Below, one piece after another: positions 25,620 through 34,516 of a stretch of 64,000 nt of DNA. The notes under the pieces were generated by a model that saw only the letters and a list, made by a program, of their open reading frames with translations, had not been told where the DNA came from and ran no database searches. Source of the stretch: Boudabousia liubingyangii (lineage in GTDB: Bacteria > Actinomycetota > Actinomycetes > Actinomycetales > Actinomycetaceae); the NCBI RefSeq assembly GCF_001907245.1, contig NZ_MQSU01000001.1, positions 332,224-396,223 of the forward strand. The letters run 5' to 3'. Made by a program: the position numbers and the translations under genes. How positions within the stretch are numbered: the stretch's first letter is position 1; every line of letters begins with the position of its first letter.

Positions 25620-26414
25620 TTATGCGCCAATGGAACGGTAGAGCGTGTAACCGGCAACTAGCACCAGCAACACCGCGAAGATGTAGGTCAGCGTGGAAGC
25701 TTTGGCCTTCTGGGAGAGCGGGCCACCGATTAGGCCACCGACAGCAGAACCAGCGGTGAACAGCAGGACGGTGGGCCAGTCCACCTGGAACTGTCCCTGA
25801 ACTAGGCCGGTAGCCATGGAGACGCAGGCGGCGATAATCATGACTACTAGTGAGGTACCAGAGGCTTCCCGCATGCTGAACTTCATGACCAGCATCAGGA
25901 CGGGCACGACAGCAAAACCGCCCCCTACCCCGAAGAGGCCCGTTAGCAGGCCGGTGGCGGTAGCCGCAATAATCACCATGATGATATTGCGTTCGCCCGT
26001 AGGCGGGGCTGTTTGCTTCTTGCTCTTCCCCTGTTCAACTAGGGAACGCTGATAGGCGTTGTAGAACATGTAGACGGAAACGGAAAGCAGCAGGATCGCA
26101 AAGAGGATAAAGAGCTGTCCCCCACCTAGGGCGTGGTTGATCTGGCGTCCGATGATTGCCCCGACAGTGGAGAGGGCACCGAAGATTAGGCCGTCCATCC
26201 AGCGGACCTGGCCGCGTTTTGCTTTTCCGGGCAGGGCGAATAGTGCGGTAACGGCAACGATTACTAGCGAACCGTTGGTGGCGGCGTGAGGTTCTTGGGC
26301 CAGCAGGTAGGTGAGGATCGGGACGGATAGGATGCCGCCGCCGGCACCTAGAGCGCCCACTACGATACCGACTGCGATACCAACGGTCGCAGAAGTCAAG
26401 ATTAGTTCAATCAA
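25620..26414 (-). CDS. TauE/SafE-family sulfite/sulfate exporter
   Basis: This 264-residue protein has eight predicted membrane helices in two halves, each with the family's Gly-rich motif (VGALGAGGGILSVPILTYLL and GLFGVGGGFAVVPVLMLV), diagnostic of TauE/SafE. These proteins export sulfite, sulfate or organosulfonates. The start is TTG at 26414 with AGGAGG (CCTCCT at 26421-26426 on the plus strand) six bases upstream. It lies three bases after the maturase stop and directly before sulfatase C, which points to disposal of sulfate released by sulfatases inside the cell. Confidence 0.88.
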   Translation of the reverse strand: MIELILTSATVGIAVGIVVGALGAGGGILSVPILTYLLAQEPHAATNGSLVIVAVTALFALPGKAKRGQVRWMDGLIFGALSTVGAIIGRQINHALGGGQLFILFAILLLSVSVYMFYNAYQRSLVEQGKSKKQTAPPTGERNIIMVIIAATATGLLTGLFGVGGGFAVVPVLMLVMKFSMREASGTSLVVMIIAACVSMATGLVQGQFQVDWPTVLLFTAGSAVGGLIGGPLSQKAKASTLTYIFAVLLVLVAGYTLYRSIGA

Positions 26415-26417
26415 GGG

Positions 26418-27728
26418 TTACCTCCTGGCTTGTGGGCGCAGGCGGTTACGAATGCCTTCGTCCATGATCATGGCCGGGGCCTGTCCAGCTCGGATGAGTC
26501 GAGCCATGGCGATCAGGTCGGGGCGGATGTGCTGATAGAAATTATAGTAGCCCGCGCACAGATAGTTCTGGCCGGGTTCGCCATCATGAGAGAGGACGAA
26601 ACGGTCCTTGGGGCAGCCACCGTTACAGAATCTAAGGACGGGGCACTTTTGGCACTGCTGGGTGAGTTGCACGGATTTTTTCTTTGAGAACTCACGCATG
26701 GTCGGGGTGTTTGCCAGGTCCGCGAAAGGTTTTTCAGCAATATTCCCCAGTAGGTAATCAGGCTCTACCCAGTGGTCACAGGCGTACACGTCACCGTTGA
26801 ACTCCATGGCGAAGTTATTGCCACATTCTGGAGCGTGGACGCATACGGGGTGGGTGCCAAAGAGGGCAGACAAGGCGGCGTCGAAGTCTTGGACGTAAAT
26901 CTTGCCCACGTCGGTTTGGCGCCAGATATCGAAGATTTCGCTTAGGAATGCCCCGTAGGCTTGCGGGTCTACGGAACGGGAGGTGACCGCGTCGCCGGTC
27001 TGTTGATAGAGCAGCTTCTCTCCCCTGTCGGTACGCCAGCCGGCTTCTGCAGCAGCTAGGTCTGCGGCGGGGACACGTTCAACGATCGGGATGAACTGCA
27101 TGTATTCGGCGCCCAGTTCGTCACGGAAGTAGGTGTAGACCTCTGCAGCGTGCTTTTCGTTCGCATGGTGAACGGTACACAGGACATTGCAGCGGACATT
27201 TGCAGCTTGCAGAATATCCCAGCCACGTTTGACCATGGCGTGGGTACCGCGTCCGGCTTTGTTAACCCGGTAGGCATCGTGTAGCGCTTCGGGACCATCC
27301 ATGGAGACCCCTACTAGGAAGTCATTCTCTGCTAGGAACTGGGCCCATTCTTCGTTGATAAGGGTGCCGTTGGTTTGAATGGCGTGGACGATTTTTTGTC
27401 CGGGGCGGGCGTATTTTTCACCCAGTTCTACGGCTTTACGGAAGAAATCCAAGCCGCGCATGGTGGGCTCACCACCCTGCCAAAGCAGGGTTACTTCACC
27501 GTTGGGTTGAGCGGCAGCCCATTCTTTAATGTAGGTATCTAGGCTGCTTTCTTCCATGAGCTGTCGCTTAGCGTCATAAAGCAGTTCCTTGGACAGGAAG
27601 AAGCAGTAGCTGCAGTCTAGGTTGCAGGCCGCTCCCGTTGGTTTTGCGACCACAGAGAAGGGAAGCCGGGTACGCACCAGGGGGCTCTGCTCGGTTTGAG
27701 TTTCAGCCAAAGTTCCGGGACCTTTCAT
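26418..27728 (-). CDS. Anaerobic sulfatase-maturating enzyme (radical SAM/SPASM)
   Basis: This 436-residue radical SAM enzyme has the cluster motif CNLDCSYC (Cys35/39/42), followed by FFLSKELL, WQGGEPTMRGLDFF and VSMDGPEALHDAYR. The C-terminal SPASM region binds two auxiliary clusters through CVHAPECGNNFAM, YACDHW and CQKCPVLRFCNGGCPKDRF. This is the layout of anSME, which oxidises the sulfatase Cys or Ser to formylglycine without oxygen. All four sulfatases here have the Cys form. The 5' end overlaps the ROK gene by 26 bases; a TTG at 27710 behind GAAAGG is an alternative start. It is shared by all sulfatases of the region in all likelihood. Confidence 0.93.
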   Translation of the reverse strand: MKGPGTLAETQTEQSPLVRTRLPFSVVAKPTGAACNLDCSYCFFLSKELLYDAKRQLMEESSLDTYIKEWAAAQPNGEVTLLWQGGEPTMRGLDFFRKAVELGEKYARPGQKIVHAIQTNGTLINEEWAQFLAENDFLVGVSMDGPEALHDAYRVNKAGRGTHAMVKRGWDILQAANVRCNVLCTVHHANEKHAAEVYTYFRDELGAEYMQFIPIVERVPAADLAAAEAGWRTDRGEKLLYQQTGDAVTSRSVDPQAYGAFLSEIFDIWRQTDVGKIYVQDFDAALSALFGTHPVCVHAPECGNNFAMEFNGDVYACDHWVEPDYLLGNIAEKPFADLANTPTMREFSKKKSVQLTQQCQKCPVLRFCNGGCPKDRFVLSHDGEPGQNYLCAGYYNFYQHIRPDLIAMARLIRAGQAPAMIMDEGIRNRLRPQARR

Positions 27729-28899
27729 TTATCGCGTGGCGTTCTTTAAGCATTTTGCTTAGCTGTTTCTGCTGTAGGTAGGTGGATACCGCGGCAATGG
27801 CTCCGCGGGCTGCACCCTCAGAGTTTTGACTGGTATTTACTACCTTAAGGTTTTCGTGCAGGCTAGGGATCAGTCGCGCTTGAAGCGCCTCTTCCACCAT
27901 TGGTGTGAACTGCGGGATCAAAGTGGGGACGGCACCAGCTAGTACGATCTGTGCGGGGTTGATGACGAAGGTGGCATTGGCACAGGCTAGCGCCACGGCG
28001 TCGGTTGCATCCTTTAGGGCTACCTTGGCTTTCTGATGATGGGAGTTTTGTGGATTCTCTAGGGCTTCCCGAACCTGCTCTAGGGTGGATACGCCCGCTC
28101 GTTCGCAGATTTTTGCTTCGGTGGCGATAGTTTCGATACAGCCGGTTTGTCCGCAGTGGCATTTTTCTTTAGCCCCGGGGTAGTTCATGTGTCCGATTTC
28201 TCCGGCGTAGCCGTCAGCGCCGGCGGTGAGGACATTGTGGATGGTGGCGCAGCTGGTAATCCCGCGGGAGATGCGCACATAGAGTTGTGATTCTAGGTTT
28301 TGGCCGGCTCCCCACCGGGCTTCCCCAAGGGCGGCCATGCGGATGGTGTTATCAACGAGGATGGGTGCTTCCCAGAAAATTCCCACCTGTTTTTTGAGCT
28401 TGTTTACTAGACTGTCGGGTTCGTGTCGGCGTCGCCAAGTTTCATGCCCGATGGGCACTGGGATGCCAATTCCCACGTGGGCAACCTTTTGGTCATCAAA
28501 GTCTTTTTCTAGGGCTTTAGACAGGGAGTGGCACAGTTGGGAAAGAAGTTCTTCCCAGCTACTGTTTTCCTCAGCTTCGGTGCGGGTGACGGCTAGGGTT
28601 TCTCCTAGTCGGTTGGTGGCAATGGCAATTCCGCGGCGACGGGAAATATCCATTCCGATGGCGTAGACGGTATTACGGGCCAGTTCAAGTTTTTGAGCGG
28701 GACGTCCTCGTTCCGCCGCCGGTTGGGTGACAGTCCGAATGGATCGTGATTCTAGTAGATCGCTCAGTGCCCGCCCTAGGGTGGTTCTGGAGACGTCTAG
28801 AAGTTCGCACAGTTCATTTCGGGTGGCTGGTTCTTCCGCTAGGGTGCGGATCACCTGCTCGCCTAGGTTCTGACTGTCGTACTGTGCTTGGTAATCCAT
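27703..28899 (-). CDS. ROK-family regulator of the sulfatase operon
   Basis: This 398-residue protein has an N-terminal winged helix (ATRNELCELLDVSRTTLGRALSDLLES) and a full ROK domain. The domain includes YAIGMDISRRRGIAIATNR, the zinc motif CHCGQTGC and INPAQIVLAGAVPT. The intact zinc motif indicates a folded sugar-sensing domain. It is first gene of the operon with the maturase, TauE and sulfatase C, and overlaps the maturase start, indicating coupled translation. As with NagC/Mlc relatives, it probably represses its own operon and is released by an amino sugar or its phosphate (inference). Confidence 0.88.
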   Translation of the reverse strand: MDYQAQYDSQNLGEQVIRTLAEEPATRNELCELLDVSRTTLGRALSDLLESRSIRTVTQPAAERGRPAQKLELARNTVYAIGMDISRRRGIAIATNRLGETLAVTRTEAEENSSWEELLSQLCHSLSKALEKDFDDQKVAHVGIGIPVPIGHETWRRRHEPDSLVNKLKKQVGIFWEAPILVDNTIRMAALGEARWGAGQNLESQLYVRISRGITSCATIHNVLTAGADGYAGEIGHMNYPGAKEKCHCGQTGCIETIATEAKICERAGVSTLEQVREALENPQNSHHQKAKVALKDATDAVALACANATFVINPAQIVLAGAVPTLIPQFTPMVEEALQARLIPSLHENLKVVNTSQNSEGAARGAIAAVSTYLQQKQLSKMLKERHAINERSRNFG

Positions 28900-29006
28900 T
28901 TTCTTCCTGTGTGGCTGGTTCGGTGCGTGGCCATTGGTTTGTTAACCACGATTTAAACCAAGTATTAAGAATAGCAAATTCTACTGATTAACTGAGGTTT
29001 TCTAAT

Positions 29007-29067
29007 AATTAACCGGGGGTTGGGCAAAAGTCCCTACCTAGTACTTCCGCCCGGCCCCCGGTTAATT
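29007..29067 (-). terminator. Terminator after sulfatase D
   Basis: A 19-bp stem with two G-T pairs (29007-29025 with 29049-29067), core TTAACCGGGGG with CCCCCGGTTAA, lies 31 bases past the sulfatase D stop and separates it from the ROK operon. Confidence 0.75.
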
Positions 29068-29097
29068 ACTTTTTCGATAACTCAGTTCGTTTGGCGA

Positions 29098-30621
29098 TTA
29101 TTCGCCGTCGTCGTCCGAAACGTCATCCCAGTCAGACTTCGAGGTACCACCTAGCGGCACGTCGTAGTCGGTCATGGCGTTCATCCACTTAGCGAAGGTT
29201 TCGTCGCCGCGTTCCATGAGCTGGTAGTACAGGTTCTTGGAAAGGTCAGCACGAATGTCGCGGTAAGCGGGTGCGTTGTAGACGTTGGTCATTTCGTAGG
29301 GGTCGTAGCGAAGGTCGTAGAGTTCGTTGATGCCTTCGTGTGAGACCACTAGCTTGAAATCGTGGGTGCGTAGCATGCGCTGCTGGAGCGGGAAGTGGTG
29401 TCCGTGGAATTCGCAGACAATGTCTTCACGCCAGTCGGGCACGTCCTCACCGCGGGTGAGGTCCACAATGGAGCGACCGTCTTCTACCAGGGAGGTGTCT
29501 AGGCCGGCAATGTCCATGACGGTTGCCGGTAGGTCTAGTAGAGAGACGAACTTGTCGCAGCGGCCAACCTTGGAGACGCCAGGGATGTGGGCAATGAACG
29601 GGACATTGTAAATGTCGTCGTACATGGCGGGGCCCTTGTCGTTCATACGGTGGGAGCCGGTGAATTCACCGTGGTCAGCAGTGAAGAAGACGGCGGTATC
29701 GTCTAGGACGCCTAGTTCCTTAGCGGCATCCATGATGCGACCGATTTCGAAGTCGATCATGGCGACGTATCCCCAGTAGATAGCGATTAGTTTCTTCCAC
29801 TGTTCGTTGCTGAAGGATGAGGTGGACCAGTAGGTGGCGTAGTTGGACTGGACCTGCGGCTTGCCTTCTAGGGTGTCACCGAAGTTCGCGGGGATCTCAA
29901 CCACGTTCGGGTCGATTAGATCGAACCACTTGTCAGGCAGGAAGTACGGTAGGTGCGGGCCGAAGAAGTGCACGTCCAAGCTGAAGGGCTTGCCGTTTTC
30001 TTTCCAGTCCTTGGCGTACTGCTTGAGGCGCTCAATGGCGGTGTCGGCAATGAAGCGTTCGAAGGTGGCTTCCTCGGGCTGTTCTAGACGCGCTGCGATG
30101 ACGTGGCCGGGACGGTCACCAGGTAGCTTGCCCTGCCAGAAGTCGTGTGCCTTGACGGGCGGTAGGTTGTTGTCTTTGAGCCACTGGACGTAGCGTTCGT
30201 TGGCGACGGGGTTGATGGCACCGAAGAAGGAGTCATCATCCATGCCGTAGGCGTCGGGCAGGATGTTACCGACGTGGTACTTGCCGACGATGCCGACGTT
30301 GTAGCCGTGATCGCGTAGTTCCTGAGTGTAGGTCCATTCACCTTCCTTGAAGTCGCACTGGTAGGCGATGTTCCATTCGGGGTTGGCTACGACCTGGTGC
30401 TTGAGCGGGATCTTACCGGTGATCAGGGAGGCGCGAGCCGGGGTGCAGATCGCGGTGGGGGTGAAGCAGTTGGTGAAGGCGAAGCCCTCTTCACCCATGC
30501 GGTCTAGGTTGGGGGTTTGGGCATGCTCGTTACCTAGGCAGCCGATCGTGTCGACACGATGCTGGTCGGTCATGATAACGAGGACGTTCTTGACGTTTTC
30601 TGGAATGTTACGTTCTGACAT
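29098..30621 (-). CDS. Sulfatase D, cytoplasmic, Cys-type
   Basis: This 507-residue sulfatase has VLVIMTDQHRVDTIGCLG (first metal site) and CTPARASLITGKIP with Cys59 as formylglycine site. Other motifs are VGKYHVG, HFFGPHLPYFLP and FFTADHGEFTGSHRMNDKG (second metal site). It lacks a signal peptide. It differs clearly from sulfatases A-C and has an acidic C-terminus (SDWDDVSDDDGE). A GAGGAAGAA ribosome site precedes the ATG. It follows a sugar-porter gene on the same strand, with a stem-loop between, suggesting that the porter supplies its substrate. Confidence 0.9.
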   Translation of the reverse strand: MSERNIPENVKNVLVIMTDQHRVDTIGCLGNEHAQTPNLDRMGEEGFAFTNCFTPTAICTPARASLITGKIPLKHQVVANPEWNIAYQCDFKEGEWTYTQELRDHGYNVGIVGKYHVGNILPDAYGMDDDSFFGAINPVANERYVQWLKDNNLPPVKAHDFWQGKLPGDRPGHVIAARLEQPEEATFERFIADTAIERLKQYAKDWKENGKPFSLDVHFFGPHLPYFLPDKWFDLIDPNVVEIPANFGDTLEGKPQVQSNYATYWSTSSFSNEQWKKLIAIYWGYVAMIDFEIGRIMDAAKELGVLDDTAVFFTADHGEFTGSHRMNDKGPAMYDDIYNVPFIAHIPGVSKVGRCDKFVSLLDLPATVMDIAGLDTSLVEDGRSIVDLTRGEDVPDWREDIVCEFHGHHFPLQQRMLRTHDFKLVVSHEGINELYDLRYDPYEMTNVYNAPAYRDIRADLSKNLYYQLMERGDETFAKWMNAMTDYDVPLGGTSKSDWDDVSDDDGE

Positions 30622-30646
30622 TTCTTCCTCTTCTTTGGGGATTTAT

Positions 30647-30719
30647 AACTATCCCGAGGGCGCTGGGCCGGGTTGCGCAGGAGCAAGGAAGGCGCTCCCG
30701 GGGCGCCCTCGGGCTAGTT
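30647..30719 (-). terminator. Stem-loop between the sugar porter and sulfatase D
   Basis: AACTATCCCGAGGGCGC (30647-30663) pairs with GCGCCCTCGGGCTAGTT (30703-30719) with one mismatch; the loop is GC-rich. It may end the porter transcript or only attenuate it before sulfatase D. Confidence 0.6.
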
Positions 30720-30745
30720 AGCTTTGATGTCTAGTGACTGTGGTC

Positions 30746-32176
30746 TCAGTCTACTAGTTCGTCCATTTCTTCGAGCTGCTTACCGGAGGTTTCCTTGAGG
30801 TAGCGGATGGTGAAGATGACGGAGAGGACACCGAAGGCGCAGTAGATCCAGTAGGTGCCGGCCGGCGACCAAGCGATGAGGTACGGGAAGAGTAGTACCA
30901 CCATGAAGTTGACTAGGAAGTCAGCGCCGGAGGCTAGCGACATGGCGCCACCACGGATCTGGTTGGGGAACATTTCGCCCATGACGATGGAGAAGATCGG
31001 GCCCCAGGAGCTGGTAAAGCCAAGGATGAAGGTGCATAGCGCGCCAACGGCTAGGTAGCCCAGTAGGGGGTTGTGCGAGATGTCGACCTTGCCGTCAACA
31101 ACCGGAGCGACGGTGAAGACGGTTGCGACGACGCCTAGGGAGACGAAGATCAGGGTACCGCCACCGATTAGCATGTTACGGCGACCAACCTTATCGACCA
31201 GCATGATGCCGGTGACGACACCGACGATCTTAAAGAAGGTGATGAGTAGGGTCTGCTGTAGCGCCATGGCTTCGGTGAAGCCCACGGCTTCGAATAGGGA
31301 GTTGGAGTAGAAGAAGACACCGTTAATGCCGGTCAACTGCTGGAAGGCAGCAATGGCCATACCAACCCAGACCAGACCAGCCCACTTGGAGCTCATGATG
31401 GCCTTGAAGCTCATCTTGGTGGTGCCTTCTGCACCTAGGGACTTGCGGATGGAGTTAACGCGACCGTCTAGTTCGGTTTCGCCGGAAACGCGGGCTAGGA
31501 CCTGCTTGGCTTCCTCGTCACGTCCAACAGATACGAGGTAGCGGGGAGATTCGGGGATGGTGGCGGTGAGGACGATGTAGAAGACTGCCGGGATTAGTAG
31601 GCACAGGAACATCCACTGCCAGGCGTATAGGCCTAGTGCCCAAACCTGCTTGGAGCCACCAGCAGACTTTGAAACGTAGAGGTTAATCATGCCGGCGAAG
31701 AAGAGACCGAGGATGATTTCTAGCTGACGGAAGGCGATCAGGCGGCCACGGATGGCGGCGGGTGCGATTTCAGCGATGTAGCCGGGGCCTACGGTGGTGG
31801 CGGCGCCGAAGCCCATACCACCGACAACGCGGCATAGTAGCAGGAAGGGATAGCCACCCAACCAGGGGCTGAAGGCACCGAAGACGGCTTCGAACAGTAG
31901 GAACGGGCCGATCCACATCAGCACGGTCTTGCGACCTACCTTGTCGGATAGACGACCGGCGATGACAGCGCCGATTAGGCCACCGATGATGCCGGCGGAA
32001 CCGGCGACACCTTTAGCTAGAGCACCGAGGTGGAAGGTGGTACCGACAGCTTTAATAGCGCCGTTTAGCACCATGCCTTCGAATCCGTAGAAGAATGCAC
32101 CTAGGGATGCAATCAGGGCGATTCGGGTGGCGTACCGCTCGGCGGCTTTCACCCGAGTTGTGGTGGTTGTAGCCAT
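30746..32176 (-). CDS. MFS sugar porter
   Basis: This 476-residue protein has twelve predicted helices and complete sugar-porter signatures: GRLSDKVGRKTV, PESPRYLVSVGRDEEAK, FQQLTGINGVFFYSNSLF (helix 7) and a PETKG-like end replaced by KETSGKQLEEM. These are typical of the xylose/glucose:H+ symporters. An AAGGAGG site precedes the ATG at 32176. It lies upstream of sulfatase D on the same strand, and an inverted repeat at 32297-32322 may control it. The substrate could be a neutral or sulfated sugar; this is not decidable here. Confidence 0.9.
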   Translation of the reverse strand: MATTTTTRVKAAERYATRIALIASLGAFFYGFEGMVLNGAIKAVGTTFHLGALAKGVAGSAGIIGGLIGAVIAGRLSDKVGRKTVLMWIGPFLLFEAVFGAFSPWLGGYPFLLLCRVVGGMGFGAATTVGPGYIAEIAPAAIRGRLIAFRQLEIILGLFFAGMINLYVSKSAGGSKQVWALGLYAWQWMFLCLLIPAVFYIVLTATIPESPRYLVSVGRDEEAKQVLARVSGETELDGRVNSIRKSLGAEGTTKMSFKAIMSSKWAGLVWVGMAIAAFQQLTGINGVFFYSNSLFEAVGFTEAMALQQTLLITFFKIVGVVTGIMLVDKVGRRNMLIGGGTLIFVSLGVVATVFTVAPVVDGKVDISHNPLLGYLAVGALCTFILGFTSSWGPIFSIVMGEMFPNQIRGGAMSLASGADFLVNFMVVLLFPYLIAWSPAGTYWIYCAFGVLSVIFTIRYLKETSGKQLEEMDELVD

Positions 32177-32540
32177 TAGGCTCCTCCTTGAGAATGGGCT
32201 AGCAAGTGTTGGTTTAGCTCCAGATTGTGGCGCATCTTAGCGGGACAACATTGGGGCTAGATATGCTTTTTACGTTTTTTAGGATAATGCGGGGTATTTT
32301 TGTCCATTAGTATCGACAAAAACAGCAGTGTGCAATATGTCACACCCGTGCGAGTGAGTCCCAATACCCACTTGAGGCCTTGAAGTCGCCTCACGCAGTA
32401 TCATCAGAGCTAATAATGCAAAAGATGGGGAATACTCCCCTAGCACACGCATTAGTCAACGAGGGAAGCGAAGATTAAGGCATGAAAGCTCTAAAACTAC
32501 TAGGCGCCGCTTACTTACTACCCACCACTAGAAGGAACCG
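32177..32540. other. Divergent intergenic region with putative operator
   Basis: This 364-base region lies between the sugar porter and the small membrane-protein operon. It contains the inverted repeat at 32297-32322, possible promoter words for the plus-strand operon (TTGAAG near 32381, TATCAT near 32399) and a 20-codon frame at 32482-32544. Nothing else is recognised. Confidence 0.45.
32297..32322. promoter_or_regulatory. Inverted repeat upstream of the sugar porter
   Basis: TTTTTGTC (32297-32304), 10 bases, GACAAAAA (32315-32322) form a perfect 8-bp inverted repeat about 120 bases upstream of the porter start. T-rich/A-rich arms are common in ROK-type operators; the regulator is unassigned. 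Confidence 0.45.
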
Positions 32541-32544
32541 ATGA
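32482..32544 (+). CDS. Possible 20-residue leader peptide
   Basis: ATG 32482 opens MKALKLLGAAYLLPTTRRNR, and its TGA (32542-32544) overlaps the ATG of the next gene (32541) in ATGATGA. This overlap suggests translational coupling. The ribosome site (AAGG) is too close to be convincing, so this may be chance. Confidence 0.25.
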   Translation: MKALKLLGAAYLLPTTRRNR

Positions 32545-32906
32545 TGAAAACCGTCCTTAACATTTTGTCGATCATTTTGGGCGGAGTTTTCCTGCTTTTC
32601 AGCCTAGGTTTCTTCTTGTGGGTAGCTTTCTTGGCAGCGTTTGGTGTGTTTCCTTTTGTATATGGGTTCGAAGATAACATATCCTCCTGGTTTGCCATTC
32701 TTTCTATGGTCTGCCTTACGATCGGTTTATTGCTGGTGATTCCCGCTTCTAAGTCCCTTTTCAAACGGAAGCAGGCAGCGTACCTACAAAAAGAGCAACA
32801 GGCTAATGTACAGCCCCTTCCCTACTACGGCTCTAATCCATACCAACCGTACTCACCCGGGGGCCAGTATCGGCCACAACGGTACCAATCAGGAACTAAC
32901 TCTTAA
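32541..32906 (+). CDS. Small membrane protein with Tyr/Pro-rich tail
   Basis: This 121-residue protein has two hydrophobic helices (about 5-38 and 48-68), then a basic segment FKRKQAAYLQKEQQ and a tail rich in Pro, Tyr and Gln (LPYYGSNPYQPYSPGG). I do not recognise the family. It opens a four-gene plus-strand operon: the next gene starts eight bases later and is the first of three paralogues. The tail resembles the low-complexity ends of actinobacterial membrane proteins that interact with other proteins, but no role can be assigned. Confidence 0.65.
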   Translation: MMKTVLNILSIILGGVFLLFSLGFFLWVAFLAAFGVFPFVYGFEDNISSWFAILSMVCLTIGLLLVIPASKSLFKRKQAAYLQKEQQANVQPLPYYGSNPYQPYSPGGQYRPQRYQSGTNS

Positions 32907-32914
32907 GGACACCC

Positions 32915-33685
32915 ATGAAACTCGCTGACCCGATTAGAAACGACACCATTTTAAAAGCGACTAACCGCCATCAGACAATATTAAAGTTTTTATTTCCGAT
33001 CATTGCGGTCAGCATCTTCGTCTGCGTTTATTCCCTTGCGAATCTCGACTTAGACACCCATATTCAAGTGTCGCTAGTGCTGTTAATGATTTTCCTATTC
33101 TTACTTCCGCTAGGTCTTATTTTCTGGGGTGTTCGGAAAATCATTAAGGCGTCGACCCATTGGGATGCGATTATCGACCCGATCTCACAAGATTTCTTCG
33201 GCCTGGACTTCCAAGCCACTCCCGCCAATCCACCCGCCTCAATTAACCAAATTGCTGAATACGTAAAAGTCCTGGCTACCGTTCCCGGCTACGAAGGCCT
33301 CTACGTGGACTTAACTCCAGAGGCAGAGGCAATCCGCTACCAAAGGCCCCGAATTGCGATCACGCCTGATGAAAACTACATCATCCAAAAGGCAGAGATG
33401 GAAAAAGACTGGCATATCCCGCTCTACCCCCAAGATCCCACTACTCCAAAGTTTGGGGCACTAGCAGTCGATCGCTACAACTGCGTCGAATCAGAGGGAA
33501 TGTCTATCAGTTCCAAGTCCGGCTTCAGCACTTCCGCCCCTTCCCTACCAGCCGTTTGGGTACAGAGTCCCCTCACTGGAGTCGAATGTCGTTTCCCAGT
33601 CAACCCAAAAATGCCGCTACTGGCGCTGATGCGACAACTAGGCTGGCAGCCTCGAAATAAGCTAGCCAAGACCATGCAATACTGA
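32915..33685 (+). CDS. Membrane protein of unknown function, paralogue 1
   Basis: This 256-residue protein has two adjacent N-terminal membrane helices (about 24-44 and 50-75) and a cytosolic-looking domain of about 175 residues. It shares with the next two genes the segment W(D)xI(I/L)xP...(D/E)(D/F)(F/Y)xG(L/I), the stretch WxxPLYPQ...FG and the C-terminal signature SPLTGVECRFPVNP followed by LMRQLGW. The ribosome site is TTAAGGACACCC before ATG 32915. I do not recognise the family; the three genes are clearly a tandem duplication. Confidence 0.75.
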   Translation: MKLADPIRNDTILKATNRHQTILKFLFPIIAVSIFVCVYSLANLDLDTHIQVSLVLLMIFLFLLPLGLIFWGVRKIIKASTHWDAIIDPISQDFFGLDFQATPANPPASINQIAEYVKVLATVPGYEGLYVDLTPEAEAIRYQRPRIAITPDENYIIQKAEMEKDWHIPLYPQDPTTPKFGALAVDRYNCVESEGMSISSKSGFSTSAPSLPAVWVQSPLTGVECRFPVNPKMPLLALMRQLGWQPRNKLAKTMQY

Positions 33686-33696
33686 ATCGAGAGACC

Positions 33697-34461
33697 ATGA
33701 ACTACTCTGAACCATTTGTTAACCCCAGTGCCAAAAAGTTCTACCGTATTCACGACCTTTTAAGTAAGCCGATCATCCCCCTAGCTATCACTTGCTTTAT
33801 TGCCTTTTTTATTGTCTATGAGATCAAGGCAGTACCCGAGAACGTTAAGATTGGGCTCATGTTCGCGGGCATCGGTCTATTGCTTTCGATTCCATTATTT
33901 TTCTTTTTTGGTCTTTTAATCCTCTTATCTTTACTCAAGAAATGGGATCAGATCCTGGCACCTGCGCTCAGGGATTTCTATGGCCTAGAACTGAATCAGA
34001 AAACCGAACCAGTATCACTGGAATATTTAGTGGACTTCTTTAAACCCCTGCAACAGCTTGAAAGCCTAGAGGAATTAGAGATTGATACGACTCCCGAAAT
34101 TTCGGCGGTTCACTATACTCCGACCCTGATCCCTGATTCCGTTCAAGAACGGGAACTGCTAGTTAAGGCGCAGATGCTTCAAGCTTGGACTATTCCACTG
34201 TACCCAAAATCCAAATCCGGCCCCCGTTTTGGCACCCTAGGCATTGACCGGGCGAATCGGGGGATACTTGAAAACGGAACATTAGAGAAGCATTTTGCTT
34301 TTTCCAGTAGTGGTTTAGAGATTCCCAGCATGATGGTTCGCAGTCCCTACACCGGCATCGAAACCAGGGTTCCAGTTAACCCAAAGATTTTGATGCTCAT
34401 GGCCATGCGTCACTTCGGTTGGAAGCCCCGCCGAGGCATGCTCAAGGGCCTCATGTACTAA
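33697..34461 (+). CDS. Membrane protein of unknown function, paralogue 2
   Basis: This 254-residue paralogue has two helices (about 27-47 and 53-80), WDQILAPALRDFYGLEL, WTIPLYPKSKSGPRFGTLGIDR and the signature SPYTGIETRVPVNPKILMLM. It is the closest relative of the preceding gene (shared LYPxxxxxPxFG, AVDR/GIDR and FGW/LGW-PR). It begins 11 bases after paralogue 1 and is part of the same operon. No catalytic motif is apparent. Confidence 0.75.
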   Translation: MNYSEPFVNPSAKKFYRIHDLLSKPIIPLAITCFIAFFIVYEIKAVPENVKIGLMFAGIGLLLSIPLFFFFGLLILLSLLKKWDQILAPALRDFYGLELNQKTEPVSLEYLVDFFKPLQQLESLEELEIDTTPEISAVHYTPTLIPDSVQERELLVKAQMLQAWTIPLYPKSKSGPRFGTLGIDRANRGILENGTLEKHFAFSSSGLEIPSMMVRSPYTGIETRVPVNPKILMLMAMRHFGWKPRRGMLKGLMY

Positions 34462-34516
34462 CTGAGCCCACATCTTTCAAGTAGTTTCTATCAACCGTTT
34501 ACACCTAGGACCCACA

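Noticed and set aside
9903-32176. Mobile genomic island for the sulfatase region
   Set aside because: No integrase, transposase, attachment repeats or flanking tRNA gene is visible, and base and codon use match the neighbours.
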